The notes below the pieces were generated by a model, which saw only the letters and a program-made list of their open reading frames with translations, was not told where the DNA came from and searched no databases. A DNA stretch of 64,000 bases from the NCBI GenBank assembly GCA_900540955.1, contig UQIF01000005.1, positions 1-64,000 on the forward strand. Reading direction: 5' to 3'. Both the position numbers and the translations under genes were made by a program. Source of the stretch: an uncultured Olsenella sp. GTDB lineage: Bacteria > Actinomycetota > Coriobacteriia > Coriobacteriales > Atopobiaceae. This document shows positions 51,601-61,044 of this stretch, piece by piece. Positions within the stretch are counted from its first letter, which is position 1; each line of letters opens with the position of its first letter.

Positions 51601-52667
51601 AACTGCTCGCCTCCCTGCTGGCCGAATTGAGCCTGGATTTGCTCCTCGAGCCTGCGGGCCTCATCGACGGCGGACGGGCGCAGGACGGCCGTGTTCTCGG
51701 CGATCCAGGTGCCGAGGATGCCGCGGCCCGTGGGGTCGTTGCCTTCTTGGAGCAGCACGACCGATTCGGAGAGCGCGACCACGAGCTCATCCTCGCTGTA
51801 GGGCTGTACGCTCAGGCGCGCGAACTCGCCGTCGGGAAGCTCGTTTTGGCGGATAAGCGCGACCGCGCCGGTGGGGTAGGCGCGCAGCAGGCGGGCCAGT
51901 GCCTCGCGCGCGACCACATGCTTGTGTTTCTTGAAGGCCAAGGCGATGCGGGCGAGGAGCATCCATGCGTCGTTCGCGCCACGGCCGGCGTAGATGGAGG
52001 GATAGGCGTGCTCGAGCTCGTCGAGCGCGGCTTCGTCCTCGAGCTTTGCGAGGCCGAGCGCGAGCGTGAAGCGCGCGTCGGAGATGTCGGTCGGGTCGAG
52101 CGCGATGAGCCGCCGGGCGAGCTCGACGCTTTGCCGGTTGCGCCCGCAAATGAGCGCAAGCTCGGCCATCGAGGCAATCCAGCGCAGGTAAGGGCGCATG
52201 GCGAGGTCTCCTGCCGCGACAGCGCGCTCGGGCTCGTCGTCGCTTGCGAGCGCTTCGTCGCGGGCTGCCTCGCAGGCCGCCTTCACGCCGGGCTCTTCTT
52301 CGCAGAGAAACTCATAGCGCGCCGTGATGCTGGGGATCTCGGTGGACGAGAGCATGCGCCGGGCGTCGAAACAGTCTGGGTCGAGCGCCGTCGCCTCGAG
52401 CAGCAGGCGCTTGCCCTGTACGACGAGCTCGCCGGCGTGCACCGCGTCGGCGAAGGGCAGCTGGTAGTCGATCAGGTCGGCTGCCTTCGAGACGAGGTGA
52501 AACGCGCGGTCGGAGTCAGTTTGGGGCAAAGAATCGCGATCGGTCGAGAAGCGCTGCCCGAACCCGGCGAACGCCTTCATGGCGATGCCCGAGTCCTCCC
52601 TGTCGAGCTGGCGAATGAAGCGCAGGCCAAGGCGCTGATAATCTTCCTTGCGTGCGTCGTGCGCCAT
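51597..52667 (-). CDS. Helical-repeat protein upstream partner
   Basis: A 356-residue protein with tetratricopeptide-like helices (AELALICGRNRQSVELARRL, IALDPTDISDARFTLALGLA, LARIALAFKKHKHVVAREAL). The ATG at 52667 has GGGAGGCGAG just upstream. It is followed by the 320-residue protein with a 4-nt overlap. Function unknown; TPR-like proteins usually act as protein-binding scaffolds. Confidence 0.65.
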   Translation of the reverse strand: MAHDARKEDYQRLGLRFIRQLDREDSGIAMKAFAGFGQRFSTDRDSLPQTDSDRAFHLVSKAADLIDYQLPFADAVHAGELVVQGKRLLLEATALDPDCFDARRMLSSTEIPSITARYEFLCEEEPGVKAACEAARDEALASDDEPERAVAAGDLAMRPYLRWIASMAELALICGRNRQSVELARRLIALDPTDISDARFTLALGLAKLEDEAALDELEHAYPSIYAGRGANDAWMLLARIALAFKKHKHVVAREALARLLRAYPTGAVALIRQNELPDGEFARLSVQPYSEDELVVALSESVVLLQEGNDPTGRGILGTWIAENTAVLRPSAVDEARRLEEQIQAQFGQQGGEQF

Positions 52668-52968
52668 GCTCGCCTCCCGGTGGATCGCCCTTCTTGCCAA
52701 ACGATGATTTACCAATTCTACAATCGATAAATATTAGCAGGGTAAAGAACAATACCCTCTTCCAATCAGGCTAAAACCGTTTACGAGTTCGCAAGCGGTA
52801 GTCAGTTTCGAATAGGTAAACCGGTGATATGCTAAGCGCGTCTGAGCAGAGGGGATGTTCAAACATCGCTTAGACATGGTTCCTTTTTCTAGCCGATGAG
52901 CGGCGCCGCGTGCGCGCGGCGGCTCTGGAAATCCGGCACGGGGGTGCCGGCACGGAATTGGAGGAGTT
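52668..52968. other. Intergenic region holding the alcohol dehydrogenase promoter
   Basis: A 300-bp AT-richer gap between divergent genes. A -10-like TATGCT lies near 52,838. No gene or terminator is seen. GGAGGAG upstream of 52,969 is the ribosome site. Confidence 0.4.
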
Positions 52969-54192
52969 ATGGGACGTTTTACCAACCCGCGCGACCTGTA
53001 CTTTGGTGAGGGCGCCCGCCACGAGGTCAAGAACTTCAAGGGCAAGAAGGCCATCATCGTCTCCGGCGGCAGCTCCATGCGTCGCGGCGGTTTCCTGCAG
53101 GACGTCGAGGCCGACCTTAAGGCAGCCGGCATGGAGGTCCAGCTCTTCGAGGGCGTCGAGTCCGATCCTTCCATCGAGACCGTCATGAAGGGCGCGGCCG
53201 CCATGCGCGACTTCGAGCCCGACTGGATCGTCGCCATTGGCGGCGGCTCCCCGATCGACGCCGCGAAGGCCATGTGGGTCTTCTACGAGTATCCCGAGGA
53301 GTCCTTCGAGAACATCATCCAGCCGTTCTCCTTCCCGGAGCTGCGCCAGAAGGCCAAGTTCTGCGCCATCTCCTCGACCTCCGGCACCGCTACCGAGGTC
53401 ACCGCGTTCTCCGTCATCACCGACTACGCCAAGGGCATCAAGTACCCGCTGGCCGACTTCAACATCACGCCTGACGTGGCCATCGTCGACCCCGAGCTCA
53501 CCTACACCATGCCCGCCAAGCTCTGCGCCCACACCGGCATGGACGCGCTGACCCACTGCATGGAGGCTTACGTCTCGACCTTCGCCTCCATGTTCACCGA
53601 CGCCAACGCGCTGCACGGCATCCGCGAGATCGTTGAGTGGCTGCCCAAGTCCTACACCGGCGACCATGAGGCCCGTCAGCACATGCACGAGGCTCAGTGC
53701 ATCGCCGGTATCGCCTTCTCCTCGGGCCTGCTCGGCATCGTTCACTCCATGGCTCACAAGACCGGTGCTGCCTTCGAGAACGGCCACATCATCCATGGTG
53801 CCGCTAACGCCATGTACCTGGGCAAGGTCATCCAGTGGAACTCCAAGGATCCCCGTGCTGCCGAGCGTTACGCCTACGTGGCCAAGGAGATCCTGCATCT
53901 TCCCGGCGAGACCAACGAGGAGCTCATCGCCGCGCTCGTCCAGAAGATTCGCGACCTCAACGACCAGCTCAACATTCCGCAGTCCATCAAGGATTACGCG
54001 AATGGTGGCGTGAAGGTCGACGCCGAGAACCCGCAGATGGTCTCCGAGGAGGAGTTCCTCGCGAAGCTCCCCGAGATCGCCGCGAACGCCGAGCAGGACG
54101 CCTGCACGCCGGAGAACCCGCGCGAGACCAAGGCCGCCGACTTCGAGAAGATCCTCAAGGCCTGCTACTACGACACCGACATCGACTTCTAA
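52969..54192 (+). CDS. Iron-containing alcohol dehydrogenase
   Basis: A 407-residue group III alcohol dehydrogenase of the Fe family, which interconverts alcohols and aldehydes or ketones with NAD(P). The nucleotide site is WIVAIGGGSPIDAAKAMW, and metal ligands are in HTGMDALTHCMEAYVS, LLGIVHSMAHKTGA and ENGHIIHGAANAMY. Codon use is strongly biased (highly expressed type), unlike its neighbours. GGAGGAG 5 nt before the ATG. A role in fermentative redox balance is likely. Confidence 0.93.
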   Translation: MGRFTNPRDLYFGEGARHEVKNFKGKKAIIVSGGSSMRRGGFLQDVEADLKAAGMEVQLFEGVESDPSIETVMKGAAAMRDFEPDWIVAIGGGSPIDAAKAMWVFYEYPEESFENIIQPFSFPELRQKAKFCAISSTSGTATEVTAFSVITDYAKGIKYPLADFNITPDVAIVDPELTYTMPAKLCAHTGMDALTHCMEAYVSTFASMFTDANALHGIREIVEWLPKSYTGDHEARQHMHEAQCIAGIAFSSGLLGIVHSMAHKTGAAFENGHIIHGAANAMYLGKVIQWNSKDPRAAERYAYVAKEILHLPGETNEELIAALVQKIRDLNDQLNIPQSIKDYANGGVKVDAENPQMVSEEEFLAKLPEIAANAEQDACTPENPRETKAADFEKILKACYYDTDIDF

Positions 54193-54261
54193 GTCGCCGT
54201 CGCGCATAGCCTGCAAAGAAGCGCGCTCCGCCCTCCCTCCTCGGAGAGCGGGGCGCGTTTT

Positions 54262-54357
54262 TGGGACAAAAGGGACGGGGGATTTCGTCCCAAATTATGG
54301 AGGCCGGAGAAGGCCTCTTCACAATTTGGGACGAAATCCCCCGTCCCTTTTGTCCCA
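54262..54357. repeat. Dispersed palindromic repeat, copy 4
   Basis: A 96-bp copy between convergent genes (alcohol dehydrogenase and murE). Its outer arms match copies 1 and 3 and a T-run precedes it. Confidence 0.92.
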
Positions 54358-54359
54358 GG

Positions 54360-55889
54360 CTAGCGGGCGTCGTGGGCGGCGATGTGGCGGGCGGCGAGCG
54401 CGGAGTCGGTCTCGACGTCCTCGTAGCCGTTGGCCACGTGCTGGGTGGCGTCTGAGCCCTTGCCCAGCAGCATGACGACGGCGCGCCGGCCGCACTTCTC
54501 GGCGAGGTCGAAGGCGTGGTCGATGGCGGCTGCGCGGTCGAGCACGGTCTCGTGCGGGAAGTCGGCGGGGAGTGCCTCCTCCATCTGTCGGCAGATGTCG
54601 GCGGGGTCCTCGGTCCACGGGTCGTCGGTGGTGAGGATGATGCGGTCGGCGTACTTGGCGGCGACCTCGGGCAGGTCGCGGCGGCGCTCGATCGCCTTGC
54701 CGCCCACGGCGCCGAAGACGGCGATCTTTTCGACGTCGGCGAACGTCCCCTTGATGGCGGAAAGAAGCGACTCGAACGCGAGGCGGTTGTGCGCGTAGTC
54801 GACCACGGCCGTCACGCGCCCGTCGGCGCTGCGATAGAACTCCATGCGTCCGGGGACGCGCGTGACGGCGAGGCCTGCCACGATCTCGTCGATGGACAGC
54901 CCGAGCTCCTCGGCGCAGATGGCGGCGCACAGGGCGTTGCTCACGCTGAAGTCGCCGGGGAAGGGCAGTGTGGCCGTGCGCTCCTCGTCGCCGAGGTGCA
55001 GCGTGAACGAGACGCCCAGCTCAGTCGCGTGCAGGTCGGAGGCCCAAGCGTAGGCTCCCTCGCGCTCCAGGCCGAAGGTGAGCACGCGTTCGGCGCAGCC
55101 CGCCTGAGCCGCCGCCAGGACGCGGTCGGCGCGGTCGGAGTCGAGGTTGACCACCGCGCAGCGGCACTGCCCGAAGATCTTCAGCTTGGAGGTGAAGTAA
55201 TCCTCGAAGTCCTTGTGCTCGACGGGGCTGATGTGGTCGAGGCCGATGTTCAAAAAGCACCCGACGGCGAGGTCGACGCCGTAGGTGCGGTCGTACTTGA
55301 GCGCCTGGCTGGAGACCTCCATCACAAGGCCGCCGAGGCGCGCGTCTCGGGCGTTGGACAGGTGGCGCCACAGGTCGGGGCTCTCGGGAGTCGTGTTGCG
55401 AGAAGGGCCGTCCTCAACGCCGTCGTAGGTCTCGACGGTGCCGATGATGCCGCAGCGGCCGGTCCCGCGCGCATGGTCAAAGATCGATCGGAGCATGTAG
55501 GCGCAGGTCGTCTTGCCTTTGGTGCCGGTGATGCCGACGATGGGCAGGTCGCGGTCGGGGCGACCCGCGGCGACGGCGGAGGCGACGGCCATGGCGCGGC
55601 GCAGCTGGCTCGCGGGCACGGCGAGGGCGGGAAGGCCGGACTCGGCCGCCGCGAGCTCGCCGAGCTTGTCCGCGGCAGCCAGGTAGGCGACGGCGCCGGC
55701 CTCGCGTGCCGAGGCCAGAAACGCCGGCCGAAACGCCGCGCCCTTGCACACAAAGAGGTCGCCCGCGCGGACGGCGCGCGAGTCGCATGCGGTGCCCGTG
55801 ACAGTGGGGTCCGCGTTCCCGTGGACCTCGCAGGCGATGTCATGCGTGCGCAGCTCGCCTGCCAGCTGCGATAAAGTTAAGGTATCCAT
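54360..55889 (-). CDS. murE: UDP-N-acetylmuramyl-tripeptide synthetase MurE
   Basis: A 509-residue Mur ligase that adds the third amino acid to the peptidoglycan precursor. The P-loop is IVGITGTKGKTTCAYMLRSI, with NTTPESPDLWRHL and MEVSSQALKYDR as Mur signatures. At the place of the amino-acid-selecting motif (DNPR in meso-diaminopimelate enzymes) it has LTTDDPWTEDP. This argues against diaminopimelate as substrate; lysine or ornithine is more likely. It stands alone on the minus strand. Confidence 0.9.
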   Translation of the reverse strand: MDTLTLSQLAGELRTHDIACEVHGNADPTVTGTACDSRAVRAGDLFVCKGAAFRPAFLASAREAGAVAYLAAADKLGELAAAESGLPALAVPASQLRRAMAVASAVAAGRPDRDLPIVGITGTKGKTTCAYMLRSIFDHARGTGRCGIIGTVETYDGVEDGPSRNTTPESPDLWRHLSNARDARLGGLVMEVSSQALKYDRTYGVDLAVGCFLNIGLDHISPVEHKDFEDYFTSKLKIFGQCRCAVVNLDSDRADRVLAAAQAGCAERVLTFGLEREGAYAWASDLHATELGVSFTLHLGDEERTATLPFPGDFSVSNALCAAICAEELGLSIDEIVAGLAVTRVPGRMEFYRSADGRVTAVVDYAHNRLAFESLLSAIKGTFADVEKIAVFGAVGGKAIERRRDLPEVAAKYADRIILTTDDPWTEDPADICRQMEEALPADFPHETVLDRAAAIDHAFDLAEKCGRRAVVMLLGKGSDATQHVANGYEDVETDSALAARHIAAHDAR

Positions 55890-55996
55890 GGGTCACAGTA
55901 TAAAACCGCCTTGCGCCCGCGGCGGCAAAAGCCTGCTATGAATTGCGGGTGGGCGAGCCCGCCGCCCGCGCCGCGTATGATAGACTCATACGGTCT

Positions 55997-56072
55997 GGGC
56001 GATTGGCGCAGCGGCTAGCGCAGGTGCTTTACACGCACAAGGCCGGGAGTTCGAACCTCTCATCGCCCACCA
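55997..56072 (+). tRNA. tRNA-Val (TAC)
   Basis: The acceptor strands GGGCGAT and ATCGCCC pair, the anticodon loop is TTTACAC, the T-loop TTCGAAC is present, and CCA is encoded. Cloverleaf checked by hand. Confidence 0.93.
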
Positions 56073-56136
56073 TACACAGCCGGCCCCGGCCCGCACGCGC
56101 GGTGCCGGGGTTTCTTTGTAAGGAGGCAAGAAGCCC

Positions 56137-56880
56137 ATGACCTCGTCCGACGAGCATCGCGAGCGCAGCTTTGGCCGCTCCGTGGACCAGATGCGCCCCA
56201 TCAAGCTCACCAACAACGTGATCAAGACCGCCGCCGGGTCGTGCCTCTCCGAGTTCGGCGACACGCGCGTCCTGTGCTGCGCGACCATCGAGGAGGGAGT
56301 GCCCAAGTGGCGCCGCGCGAGCCACGGCTGCGGTTGGGTCACCGCCGAGTACGCCATGCTCCCCGCGTCGACGGCGCGCAGGTCGAAGCGCGAGTACGGC
56401 GCGCGCAAGGGCCGCAGCATGGAGATCGAGCGCCTCATCGGCCGAAGCCTGCGCAGCGTCGTGCGCATGGAGAAGCTCGGCGAGGTCACCGTCACCATCG
56501 ACTGCGACGTGATCCAGGCCGACGGCGGCACGCGCACGGCATCCATCACGGGCGCGTGGGTCGCGCTACACGATGCGCTCATGGGCCTCGTGCGCGGCAA
56601 CAAGCTTAACCGCCTGCCCCTGACCGGCCAGGTCGCCGCGATCTCGGCCGGTATTGTGGACGGCAGGGCGCTTCTTGACCTCGACTACCCCGAGGACAGC
56701 CATGCCGACGTTGACCTGAACCTCGTGGGCACCGACGAGGGCGGCATCGTCGAGATTCAGGGCACAGGCGAGCACTCGACGCTCAGCCGCGCGCAGCTCG
56801 ATGAGCTTCTGGACATGGGGCAGGCGGGCATCGAGCGACTGGTCGCCATCCAGAACGAAGTGACCGGATTCAGGAACTAG
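56137..56880 (+). CDS. rph: Ribonuclease PH
   Basis: A 247-residue phosphorolytic 3' exonuclease that trims tRNA ends. Family phrases: GDTRVLCCATIEEGVP, GWVTAEYAMLPAST, IDCDVIQADGGTRTASI and GTDEGGIVEIQGTGEHSTLS. AAGGAGG precedes the ATG. Directly downstream of tRNA-Val and upstream of rdgB, a common gene order. Confidence 0.95.
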   Translation: MTSSDEHRERSFGRSVDQMRPIKLTNNVIKTAAGSCLSEFGDTRVLCCATIEEGVPKWRRASHGCGWVTAEYAMLPASTARRSKREYGARKGRSMEIERLIGRSLRSVVRMEKLGEVTVTIDCDVIQADGGTRTASITGAWVALHDALMGLVRGNKLNRLPLTGQVAAISAGIVDGRALLDLDYPEDSHADVDLNLVGTDEGGIVEIQGTGEHSTLSRAQLDELLDMGQAGIERLVAIQNEVTGFRN

Positions 56881-56925
56881 CGCCGGCGGCGGGGGCGATT
56901 CCCCTGCCGGCTTGAGGAGGAAAAC

Positions 56926-57528
56926 ATGGCAGACAGCAAGACCGTGGTGGTTGCCACCGGAAACGCGCACAAGGTCGTCGAGATCGAGGCGATCCTCTCG
57001 CGCGTGATGCCCGGGGTGCGCTTCGTGGCACTCGGCGAGCTCGGCGACTTCCCCGACCCCGAGGAGAACGGCGCCGACTTCTACGAGAACGCGCTCATCA
57101 AGGCCCGCGCCGCCCAGGAGGCCACGGGCCTCGAGCTGGCCGTTGCCGACGACTCCGGGCTGTGCGTCGACGCGCTCGGCGGCGCGCCCGGCATCTACTC
57201 CGCGCGCTGGGCGGGCGAGCACGGAAACGACGCCGCGAACAACGAAAAGCTCCTTGAGGAGCTCGCTGACGTGGCGGATGCCGACCGCGGCGCGCGCTTC
57301 CACTCCACCGTTGTGCTCGTGCGCGGCGAGGAGATCCTGCGCGGCGACGGAGGCTGCCCCGGCGTGATCGGCCACGAGCTGCGGGGGAGCAACGGCTTCG
57401 GCTACGACCCCCTGTTCTGGCCCGACGACGTCCCCGGCCGCACCATGGCCGAGCTTGCGCTTGACGAGAAGAACGCCATCTCGCACCGCGCCCGCGCGCT
57501 CGCGGACCTCGCGGCGAAGCTCAAATAG
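56926..57528 (+). CDS. rdgB: dITP/XTP pyrophosphatase (RdgB/HAM1)
   Basis: A 200-residue housecleaning enzyme that hydrolyses non-canonical purine nucleoside triphosphates. Motifs: VVVATGNAHKVVEIEAIL, NGADFYENALIKA, VADDSGLCVDALGGAPGIYS and SNGFGYDPLFWPDD. It follows rph by 45 nt and has its own GAGGAGG site. Confidence 0.95.
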   Translation: MADSKTVVVATGNAHKVVEIEAILSRVMPGVRFVALGELGDFPDPEENGADFYENALIKARAAQEATGLELAVADDSGLCVDALGGAPGIYSARWAGEHGNDAANNEKLLEELADVADADRGARFHSTVVLVRGEEILRGDGGCPGVIGHELRGSNGFGYDPLFWPDDVPGRTMAELALDEKNAISHRARALADLAAKLK

Positions 57529-57715
57529 GGTGTTGGCCGCCGCCTGCCCGGGAAGGCGGCCGCTCGGCTGGTAGTTTAAAAATGAGCCAGTTAGCAGGCT
57601 GAATAACGACAATAATAGTTTTAACCGTGGACGGGCAGGGGCCTCGACGCGGCAGGTCTTCCTCTCATCGTTTCCGCGACCTCGCCCTGGTGGCCGCGCA
57701 GCAGAAGGAGCTAGC

Positions 57716-58450
57716 ATGAAGATCATTCACGCCAAGGACTACGAGGACATGAGCCGCAAGGCCGCCAACATCATCTCGGCCCAGGTCATCCTCAAGCCCG
57801 ACTGCGTCCTCGGCCTCGCCACCGGCAGCACGCCCATCGGCGCTTATCACCAGCTCATCAAGTGGTACGAGAAGGGCGACATCGACTTCTCGCAGGTTCG
57901 CACCTACAACCTCGACGAGTACCGCGGCCTCTCGCACGACGACGTGCAGAGCTACCACTACTTCATGCGCGACAATCTCTTCGATCACATCAACATCGAC
58001 CAGGCCAACACCCACGTGCCCGACGGCTCGAACCTCGACGCTGCGGCCGCTTGCGGGGAGTACGACCGCATCGTCGCCGCTGCCGGCTATCCCGACCTGC
58101 AGCTCCTCGGTATCGGCAACAACGGCCACATCGGCTTCAACGAGCCTGACGATCACTTCAGCGCCGGTACACACTGCGTCGACCTCACCGAGAGCACCAT
58201 CCAGGCCAACAGCCGCCTCTTCGAGAAGGAGGAGGACGTCCCGCGCCAGGCCTACACCATGGGCACGCAGACCATCATGTACGCCCGCATGATCCTCGTC
58301 GTGGCCAACGGCGAGAAGAAGGCCCAGGCTGTGCGCGACATGTGCTACGGCCCCGTCACGCCCTCCTGCCCGGCCTCTATCCTGCAGCTCCACACCAACT
58401 GCGTCCTGGTCGCCGACGAGGCCGCGCTTTCGCTCTGCCCTGCCGAGTAA
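57716..58450 (+). CDS. nagB: Glucosamine-6-phosphate deaminase
   Basis: A 244-residue enzyme that turns glucosamine 6-phosphate into fructose 6-phosphate and ammonia. Motifs: LGLATGSTPIGAYHQLIKW, TYNLDEYRGLSHDD and LLGIGNNGHIGFNEPDDHF. AAGGAG before the ATG. Own transcription unit, ended by the hairpin at 58,494; the 187-bp upstream gap holds a GC-rich hairpin near 57,535-57,561 after rdgB. Confidence 0.95.
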   Translation: MKIIHAKDYEDMSRKAANIISAQVILKPDCVLGLATGSTPIGAYHQLIKWYEKGDIDFSQVRTYNLDEYRGLSHDDVQSYHYFMRDNLFDHINIDQANTHVPDGSNLDAAAACGEYDRIVAAAGYPDLQLLGIGNNGHIGFNEPDDHFSAGTHCVDLTESTIQANSRLFEKEEDVPRQAYTMGTQTIMYARMILVVANGEKKAQAVRDMCYGPVTPSCPASILQLHTNCVLVADEAALSLCPAE

Positions 58451-58493
58451 CTCGGCTCAATTTGCTACAAAGGGGCGCTGCCCTTTTGCTAAA

Positions 58494-58534
58494 GGCCCGG
58501 CACCGCTCCCCCACGGTGCCGGGCCGCTCTTTTT
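58494..58534 (+). terminator. Intrinsic terminator of nagB
   Basis: GGCCCGGCACCG (58494-58505) pairs with CGGTGCCGGGCC (58514-58525), followed by GCTCTTTTT. Confidence 0.92.
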
Positions 58535-58576
58535 GCGCGTGGCCGCGCTATGGGTGGACGCGCCCTCGGTCCCGCC

Positions 58577-59662
58577 CTAGATCTTGAGGACCGTGAGCTC
58601 CTTGCTGTAGTGATTCAAGATCTCGCAGCCGTCCTCGGTCACGATGAGCAGGTCCTCCACGCGCACGCCGATGTCGCCCGGAAGGTAGATCCCCGGCTCG
58701 ATCGAGAAGCACTGGCCTGCCCGCACGCCCTCGTGGTGAACGCTCGACACGTCGCCCGGCTCGTGGTCCTCGAGGCCGATCTGGTGGCCGAGGCGGTGGT
58801 TGAAGTTGGGGCCCCAGCCGGCGTCCTCGATGATGCGACGGGCGGTCAGGTCGATCTGGGCGAACTCGACGCCCGGGCGCACGATGGCCTCAGCCGCCTC
58901 GTTTGCGCGGCGCACGGTGTCGTACACACGGCGCTGGTGCTCGGTCGGCTCCGCGGTAAAGAAGGTCCGCGTCATGTCCGAGCAATACCAGTCCTTCTTG
59001 CAGCCCACATCAAAGAGCACGACGTCGCCGGGGACAAACGGCGTGTCGTCGGGCTCGTGGTGCGGGTCGGCGCCGTGGTCGCCGAAGCTCACGATGGGCA
59101 AGAAGGAATGGTCCTGCGCGCCGAGGCGGCGGTACTCGCCAAGTAGCCCGTCGGCTATCTGCCGCTCGGTCACGCCGGGGCGGATCTGGCCGGCGAGCCA
59201 GTCCATGGCCTGGTCGTTGACAGCGGAGGCGGCGCGCATGAGCTCCCGTTCGTGCGCGTCCTTGGTGGAGCGCGCGTCGTCGATGGCGTCCGAGGCGAGG
59301 GCAAAGCCGGTCGCGGCGCCGGCCTCCATGAGGGGCACGAGCCAGCGGGCGGCGAGCTTCTTGTCGACGCCGAGCGCCGCCGCGCGGTCGGTCACGTCGC
59401 GCACAAGGGCGATCGGGTCCTCGGTGTCGTCGAATGTGCGCACGTCGGCGCAGGCATCGCCCACCTCGGGAAAAAGTCGGTTGCTGAACATCACAGGCTC
59501 TTTGGCCTCGTCGCAGGGGACGTAGAGCGCAAGGAAGCGCTCGTAGGGCTCGGTGTAGTACCCGCAGAGCCACCAGATGGACAGGGGGTCCACCAGCAGC
59601 ATCTGCGAAAGGCCGTGGCGCCGCAGGTTGGCGCGCACGTGCGCAAGGCGTTCATTGTTCAT
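58577..59662 (-). CDS. M24 family peptidase (Xaa-Pro aminopeptidase-like)
   Basis: A 361-residue metallopeptidase with a creatinase-type N-domain and an M24 catalytic domain. Metal ligands are in VVLFDVGCKKDWYCSDMTRT (two Asp), NHRLGHQIGLEDHEPGD (His), CFSIEPGIYLPG (Glu) and GVRVEDLLIV (Glu). It removes N-terminal residues before proline. Convergent with nagB, divergent from veg. Confidence 0.92.
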   Translation of the reverse strand: MNNERLAHVRANLRRHGLSQMLLVDPLSIWWLCGYYTEPYERFLALYVPCDEAKEPVMFSNRLFPEVGDACADVRTFDDTEDPIALVRDVTDRAAALGVDKKLAARWLVPLMEAGAATGFALASDAIDDARSTKDAHERELMRAASAVNDQAMDWLAGQIRPGVTERQIADGLLGEYRRLGAQDHSFLPIVSFGDHGADPHHEPDDTPFVPGDVVLFDVGCKKDWYCSDMTRTFFTAEPTEHQRRVYDTVRRANEAAEAIVRPGVEFAQIDLTARRIIEDAGWGPNFNHRLGHQIGLEDHEPGDVSSVHHEGVRAGQCFSIEPGIYLPGDIGVRVEDLLIVTEDGCEILNHYSKELTVLKI

Positions 59663-59835
59663 GAGTTGCTCCTCTCGGTTGCAGCCAGTGTAGCGCGCGG
59701 GGCCCCGACGGTCTCTGCCAATCGCCTAGCAGATGTTGTTGTCGTGTCAAAGGCCAGTTGAACTGGATGAACGCGTCGTCTAGGGGGTAAGATAGTCAAC
59801 TGCTGTACATCGACACCCATCCGGAGGCTATTCAG

Positions 59836-60132
59836 ATGGAAAACGAGATCCCGTCCGTCAACCGCGTCGACGACATCCGCGAGCGCCTGGCCGACCTCAA
59901 GGGCAAGCGCCTGAGGGTCAAGGCAAACATGGGGCGTTCCCGCATCGTTGAGCGTGCGGGCACCCTCGTCAACGTCCACCCCTCCCTCTTTATCGTGGAG
60001 GTCGAGGAGCGCCGCGGCCGTACTGCGCGCCAGTCCTTCCAGTATGTCGACGTCCTAACCGGCACCGTCGAGCTCTTCGACGCCGATTCCGGCGAGAAGC
60101 TCTTTGACTACGCCCCCGCTGAGGAGGAATAA
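59836..60132 (+). CDS. veg: Veg family protein
   Basis: A 98-residue protein of the Veg family (IRERLADLKGKRLRVKANMG, RSRIVERAGTLVNVHPSLFI). Veg affects biofilm formation in Bacillus. As in Bacillus, it lies just before ispE (15-nt gap here). Confidence 0.9.
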   Translation: MENEIPSVNRVDDIRERLADLKGKRLRVKANMGRSRIVERAGTLVNVHPSLFIVEVEERRGRTARQSFQYVDVLTGTVELFDADSGEKLFDYAPAEEE

Positions 60133-60147
60133 GGCGAGGTATTCGCT

Positions 60148-61029
60148 ATGGTCGGTCGCCAGGTCGTATTTGCGCCGTGCAAAATCAATCTTCACCTGGG
60201 CATCCATGCCCAGACCGATAGCCGCGGCTACCACTTCGTCGACTCGGTGATGATGCCCGTCGGCCTCTTCGATGAGGTCACGGTGGACGACGCGCCCACC
60301 TTTGCCGTGCATCATGAGCCGGCAATCGAGACCCCGCCCGAGAAAACCACCGTGTGGAAAGCGGCGACGCTGCTCGCCGAGGAGTTCGGCGCCGAGCTTA
60401 ACCTGCGCATCGACGTAAAGACCCGCATCCCCGAGAAAGCCGGGCTCGGCGGATCGTCTGCCGACGCGGGTGCCGCACTGCGCGCCCTGTGCGAGCGCTG
60501 GGGCGTCGATGTTCACGACCCGCGCGTTGCCGACGTCGCCCGTCGCGTGGGCGCGGATGTGTCCTTCTTTCTAGACCCCGTGCCGTCGCTGTTCCTCGGC
60601 GCGGGCGACATGCTTGCCGAGACCTTCCCGGCGCTGCCGATGCCCGTCGTGCTGGTCAAGCCCGCGGGCGACGGCGTGTCCGCGGCGGCGGCTTACGCCG
60701 AGTACGACCGAGATCCGAGCGTGCCGCCCGCCTACGAGGCCATGTGCGCGGCGCTGCGGCGGGGGAGCGCCGAGGAGGTGCGCGGTCTTGTGCGCAACAA
60801 CCTTGCCCCGGCGGCCAAGGCGCTGCAGCCCGCCTCCGAGGATGCGGAAAAATGGCTCGCCTCGCAGCCTGAGACGCGTGCGGCCATGGTCTCAGGCTCC
60901 GGTAGCTGCGTGTTTGCGCTGTGCGAGACCATCGAGGAAGCCCGCGCCGTTGCCGCCCGGGCGGTAGATGAGCAGGATTGGTGGTCATTCGCAACTTTGA
61001 CAGTTGGAAAACCGGAAGAAGTCTGCTAA
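60148..61029 (+). CDS. ispE: 4-diphosphocytidyl-2-C-methyl-D-erythritol kinase
   Basis: A 293-residue GHMP kinase of the non-mevalonate isoprenoid pathway. Motifs: VFAPCKINLHLGIHAQTDSR, the P-loop-like KAGLGGSSADAGAALRAL and MVSGSGSCVFALCETI. It is co-directional with veg and followed by tRNA-Pro. Confidence 0.95.
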   Translation: MVGRQVVFAPCKINLHLGIHAQTDSRGYHFVDSVMMPVGLFDEVTVDDAPTFAVHHEPAIETPPEKTTVWKAATLLAEEFGAELNLRIDVKTRIPEKAGLGGSSADAGAALRALCERWGVDVHDPRVADVARRVGADVSFFLDPVPSLFLGAGDMLAETFPALPMPVVLVKPAGDGVSAAAAYAEYDRDPSVPPAYEAMCAALRRGSAEEVRGLVRNNLAPAAKALQPASEDAEKWLASQPETRAAMVSGSGSCVFALCETIEEARAVAARAVDEQDWWSFATLTVGKPEEVC

Positions 61030-61044
61030 CATACTCCCTTGCAT

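Noticed and set aside
44423..54357. CRISPR or insertion sequence for the palindromic repeats
   Set aside because: The copies are kilobases apart, hold no coding sequence and are self-complementary.
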